NCBI GenBank assembly: GCA_012031955.1
Contig: JAAURZ010000084.1
Location: 1 to 8,252 of the forward strand
Length of the DNA stretch: 8,252 nt
Direction of reading: 5' to 3'
Origin: Bacteroidia bacterium
GTDB lineage: Bacteria > Bacteroidota > Bacteroidia > Cytophagales > Cyclobacteriaceae
Shown here: positions 6,401 through 8,252 of the stretch, piece by piece
Layout of the letters: the number at the start of each line of letters is the position of its first letter
How positions within the stretch are numbered: the first letter of the stretch is position 1
Notes under the pieces: generated by a model
What the model saw: the letters and a program-made list of their open reading frames with translations, nothing else
Database searches by the model: none
What the model was told of the DNA's origin: nothing
Position numbers and translations under genes: made by a program

Positions 6401-7515
6401 ATGGCCAAATACGACCGAAATACTCCTTTTAACGATCTTACTCCACTTCCACCCCCCGGTGAATTGGAGGATGACCCGGAAATACTCAAGAAGCTGGTAA
6501 CAGCCTCCAGGGCGTTGGCGACAGCCGATTCTAATGTGAAAAGGCTGCCAAACCCACATATACTGGTCAATACCATTGCGCTTCAGGAAGCAAAAACTTC
6601 CACAGCGATTGAGAATATTTTTACGACGGAAGATGAACTGTATAAGGCCATATCCGACATCGCCCGGGAGGAAAAGACCAGTCCCGCGACCAAGGAAGTT
6701 CTAAGATACAGGGAAGCACTTTGGGAGGGCTACCGCCAACTGCAGCAGGACAATTCAATTAGCGTGGATCTCATCGTCAGGATATTTCAGCAGATCAAGG
6801 ATACGACCGCTGGCCTGCGGCGCCGCAGGCACAGATCGTGATCCGGCAGGGGCAAAGTGAATTCAGAACGGGTGACGTTGTTTACACACCCCCGCGAGGC
6901 GAAGGAATTGTACAAGGATTGATGAGCAACTTGCTGGAATATCTCAACAATGATGACCGGTACCCGGCCGATCCGTTGCTTAAAATGTGCATAGCCCATT
7001 ATCAGTTCGAGGCCATTCACCCATTTCAGGATGGCAACGGCCGAACCAGCCGGATTCTGAACTTGCTATACCTGGTGCAAAAAGGTTTGCTATCACAACC
7101 GGTGCTTTACCTGTCGAAGTACATTGTTGTTAACAAGACGGATTACTATTTCAACCTCGGCGCAGTAACACAAAGAGGCTCATGGAAAACGTGGGTTTTG
7201 TACATGTTGGATGCCGTGGAAAAAACCTCCACGCTGACCAACGAGCTGATCAACGAAATTGTATCGCAAATGGAAGCGACTCTGGACCATGGTAAGAAGC
7301 AGATCAAGTGGTACACGAAGGAACTGAACGAAGCCCTTTTCCGGCAACCGTACAGCCGACCCAAAATCGTGGGCGATGTCTTGAGTAAAACCTCGCGCAC
7401 AACCTTGACCAAATACATGGACGAACTTGTGCGGGCAAAGATTCTCACGCCCAAGAAAGAAGGAACGGAAATCTTTTACCTCAATGATGATTTGATTCGA
7501 ATCCTCGAAAGATAA
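6401..7515 (+). CDS. Fic-family protein AMPylator with N-terminal inhibitory motif and C-terminal winged helix (one frame break)
   Basis: Fic enzymes transfer AMP from ATP to hydroxyl side chains of target proteins. The ATG at 6401 opens a Fic_N domain (RNTPFNDLTPLPP, NPHILVNTIALQEAKTSTAI). S67-TAI-E71-N72 fits the [S/T]xxxE[G/N] inhibitory helix, so this is a class II, self-inhibited Fic. The Fic core contains DVVYTPPRGEGIVQGLMSNL, HYQFEAIHPF and the complete active-site motif HPFQDGNGR with catalytic His207. The C-terminus (about residues 300-371: RPKIVGDVLSKTSRTTLTKY, DELVRAKILTPKKEGTEIFY) looks like a winged helix. This order and the repaired length of about 371 residues match the Shewanella SoFic architecture. 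The frame breaks by one base near 6821, inside TTAGLR-x-PQAQIVIRQG, at an 18-bp palindrome. No antitoxin gene is adjacent, as expected when inhibition is in cis. The target is unknown. The repeats upstream suggest autoregulation. Confidence 0.93.
6813..6830. repeat. Perfect 18-bp palindrome at the fic frame break
   Basis: GCCTGCGGCGCCGCAGGC equals its own reverse complement and lies in the coding sequence exactly where the reading frame changes. Restoring one base (for example an extra C after CGG) gives a continuous GLR-P-PQAQIV protein but makes the palindrome imperfect. It may reflect a hairpin-related sequencing error or a quasi-palindrome-templated mutation. Confidence 0.85.
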
Positions 7516-7615
7516 AATGAATAAATATGGGTGTCTGCAAGTTGAGGTGAAGTAAAGCAGGAGTTGTTGATCGGACGAACGTCAACCGACCCGGAAGTGA
7601 TTTACGATCTCGTGG

Positions 7616-7644
7616 CTACCACCGTGACTTTGGTCACTGTGTAG
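7616..7644 (+). other. Imperfect hairpin in the 172-bp gap after fic
   Basis: GTGAC (7624-7628) pairs with GTCAC (7633-7637) around TTTG. Outward, CAC (7620-7622) pairs with GTG (7639-7641) and CTA (7616-7618) with TAG (7642-7644), with a C/T mismatch and one bulged C at 7619. No T tract follows (AAACGAG), so a classical intrinsic terminator is doubtful; an operator or leader structure for the downstream genes is an alternative. Nothing else is recognised between 7516 and 7687. Confidence 0.35.
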
Positions 7645-7687
7645 AAACGAGAAGTACACCATATTTACGGTCATAAATTTCCCCAAA

Positions 7688-7888
7688 ATGAAAAAGACAT
7701 GGCTCGTATGGCCGGCAGTAATTGCTCTCGGTGCAACCGCTGGCTATTTATATTGGTATTATGTAGGCTGCAACAGCGGTAGTTGCGCCATCACCTCGTC
7801 GCCGGTGAACAGCACCTTATACGGGGCGCTACTGGGTGGGTTGTTAATGAATACTTTCCGCCGGTCGCGGTCAACACAAAGCAAATAG
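7688..7888 (+). CDS. DUF6132-like small membrane protein
   Basis: A 66-residue inner-membrane protein from the ATG at 7688. It has a hydrophobic helix (residues about 6-25, including VIALGATAGYLYWYYVG), then a cysteine pair in GCNSGSCAITSSP and a second Gly-rich helix, STLYGALLGGLLMNTF, ending in a basic tail (RRSRSTQSK). The GCNSGxCxITSxP loop followed by STLYGAxLGGLL is the pattern I associate with DUF6132, a Bacteroidota family of unknown function. The two cysteines four residues apart (CNSGSC) could bind a metal or form a disulfide, but this is not established. It stops 3 bp before the next start, so the two genes probably form an operon. Confidence 0.85.
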   Translation: MKKTWLVWPAVIALGATAGYLYWYYVGCNSGSCAITSSPVNSTLYGALLGGLLMNTFRRSRSTQSK

Positions 7889-7891
7889 TAT

Positions 7892-8252
7892 ATGTCTGAA
7901 TCCCTGCACCACACCCGAGGCATTGTCGCAGCAATCATGGCGACCGTGTTCGCGTTTGGCTGTAGCCACTCGCGCAACCAGGACACAGCCCGGTCTCAAG
8001 AGGCGCCGGACTCGGTATATGCCAATGCCGGCAATGCACTCATTACGGCGACTTTCGATACGCTTCGAAATTCTTTACTGGCCGCCGTTGGACGAAGCGG
8101 TTTTCCGGAGGCAATTTCTTTTTGTCGGGTGAACGCGGGCAATCTCACAACCATTTATGCCGACTCGGTGGTAATCCGGAGGACGTCGTTGAACTATCGC
8201 AATGCCAGCAACAAACCGGACAGCCTGGAGTATGAGGTTCTCACAAGCATGG
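7892..8252 (+). CDS. DUF3365-like (Tll0287-type) haem-associated lipoprotein, 3' end outside window
   Basis: An open frame from the ATG at 7892 to the window edge (120 codons, no stop). The N-terminus has a hydrophobic stretch (GIVAAIMATVFAFG) ending in a lipobox-like AFGC, so lipidation at Cys24 and export are likely. After a polar linker come a helical segment with FPEAISFCRVNA and the signature VVIRRTSLNYRNASNKPDSL, which I recognise from DUF3365 (c-type haem family, Tll0287-like) proteins, where it usually reads xRRTSLKxRNPxNxPDxxE. Related proteins are thought to be periplasmic haem-binding sensors or redox proteins. The part carrying any haem-attachment motif is not visible, so haem binding here is inference. 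It is 3 bp downstream of the DUF6132-like gene. Confidence 0.82.
   Translation, partial: MSESLHHTRGIVAAIMATVFAFGCSHSRNQDTARSQEAPDSVYANAGNALITATFDTLRNSLLAAVGRSGFPEAISFCRVNAGNLTTIYADSVVIRRTSLNYRNASNKPDSLEYEVLTSM

Noticed and set aside
6225..6500. Open frame of 91 codons upstream of and overlapping fic
   Set aside because: It reads through the operator repeats and into the fic N-terminus in another frame; the composition follows the repeats rather than any protein family.
6401..7515. Fic with separate antitoxin (FicT/FicA-type pair)
   Set aside because: No small antitoxin gene is upstream, and the inhibitory S-xxx-E-N motif is within the Fic protein itself, so it is a class II single-chain form.
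5629..7515. Genomic island inserted at tRNA-Ala
   Set aside because: No integrase is present and no second copy of the tRNA 3' end is found to the right of fic within the window; base composition does not change obviously. A boundary further right cannot be excluded.

Overview
The window looks like a piece of a Bacteroidota chromosome (Cytophagales- or Chitinophagales-like; genus not resolvable by eye). The reasons are a carboxypeptidase-regulatory-domain/plug/outer-membrane-barrel receptor, a LytS/LytTR-type two-component pair, a small DUF6132-like membrane protein beside a DUF3365-like lipoprotein, and an apparent TTTG-N19-TAnnTTTG promoter of the Bacteroidota sigma factor in front of a tRNA gene.

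Layout. Positions 1-2041 (minus) hold the N-terminal two thirds or so of a TonB-dependent-receptor-like outer-membrane protein that runs off the left edge. A 279-bp divergent intergenic region follows, with two spaced direct repeats resembling LytTR-regulator half sites. Positions 2321-4074 (plus) encode a membrane histidine kinase of the LytS/YpdA type and its LytTR response regulator, overlapping in GTGA. Convergent with these is a fumarylacetoacetate-hydrolase-family enzyme (4080-4924, minus), divergent from a TRIC/UPF0126 membrane channel protein (5018-5623, plus). Next come tRNA-Ala(GGC) at 5670-5743, a truncated tRNA-like copy, a GC-rich hairpin and the wreck of a GIY-YIG nuclease gene (to about 6003). 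After about 250 bp with no visible content there is a dense set of TGGACAT/ATGTCCA inverted repeats leading into a class II Fic AMP-transferase with a C-terminal winged helix (6401-7515). The right end holds a DUF6132-like membrane protein and a DUF3365-like haem-associated lipoprotein that runs off the right edge.

How the genes work together. The kinase and regulator form one signalling unit, and the repeats between them and the outer-membrane receptor suggest that the regulator may control the receptor, itself, or both. The Fic protein has both a DNA-binding-like C-terminus and an array of symmetric sites over its promoter, so autoregulation is the simplest model. The last two genes are 3 bp apart and form a probable operon.

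Caution. Five of the seven main intact-looking families carry at least one single-base indel in a conserved stretch, often in a short homopolymer (near 537, 1884, 1985, 2832-2837, 3490, 4164-4167, 4210 and 6821). This density in core genes is more easily explained by consensus errors in a draft assembly than by real pseudogenisation. Each gene is therefore given as one full-length entry with the break noted. The GIY-YIG remnant is different: it has an in-frame stop as well as a frame change and a lost C-terminus, and is probably truly dead. I see no CRISPR array, transposase or phage gene. The most interesting parts are the tRNA/tRNA-remnant/GIY-YIG unit and the repeat-laden fic control region.
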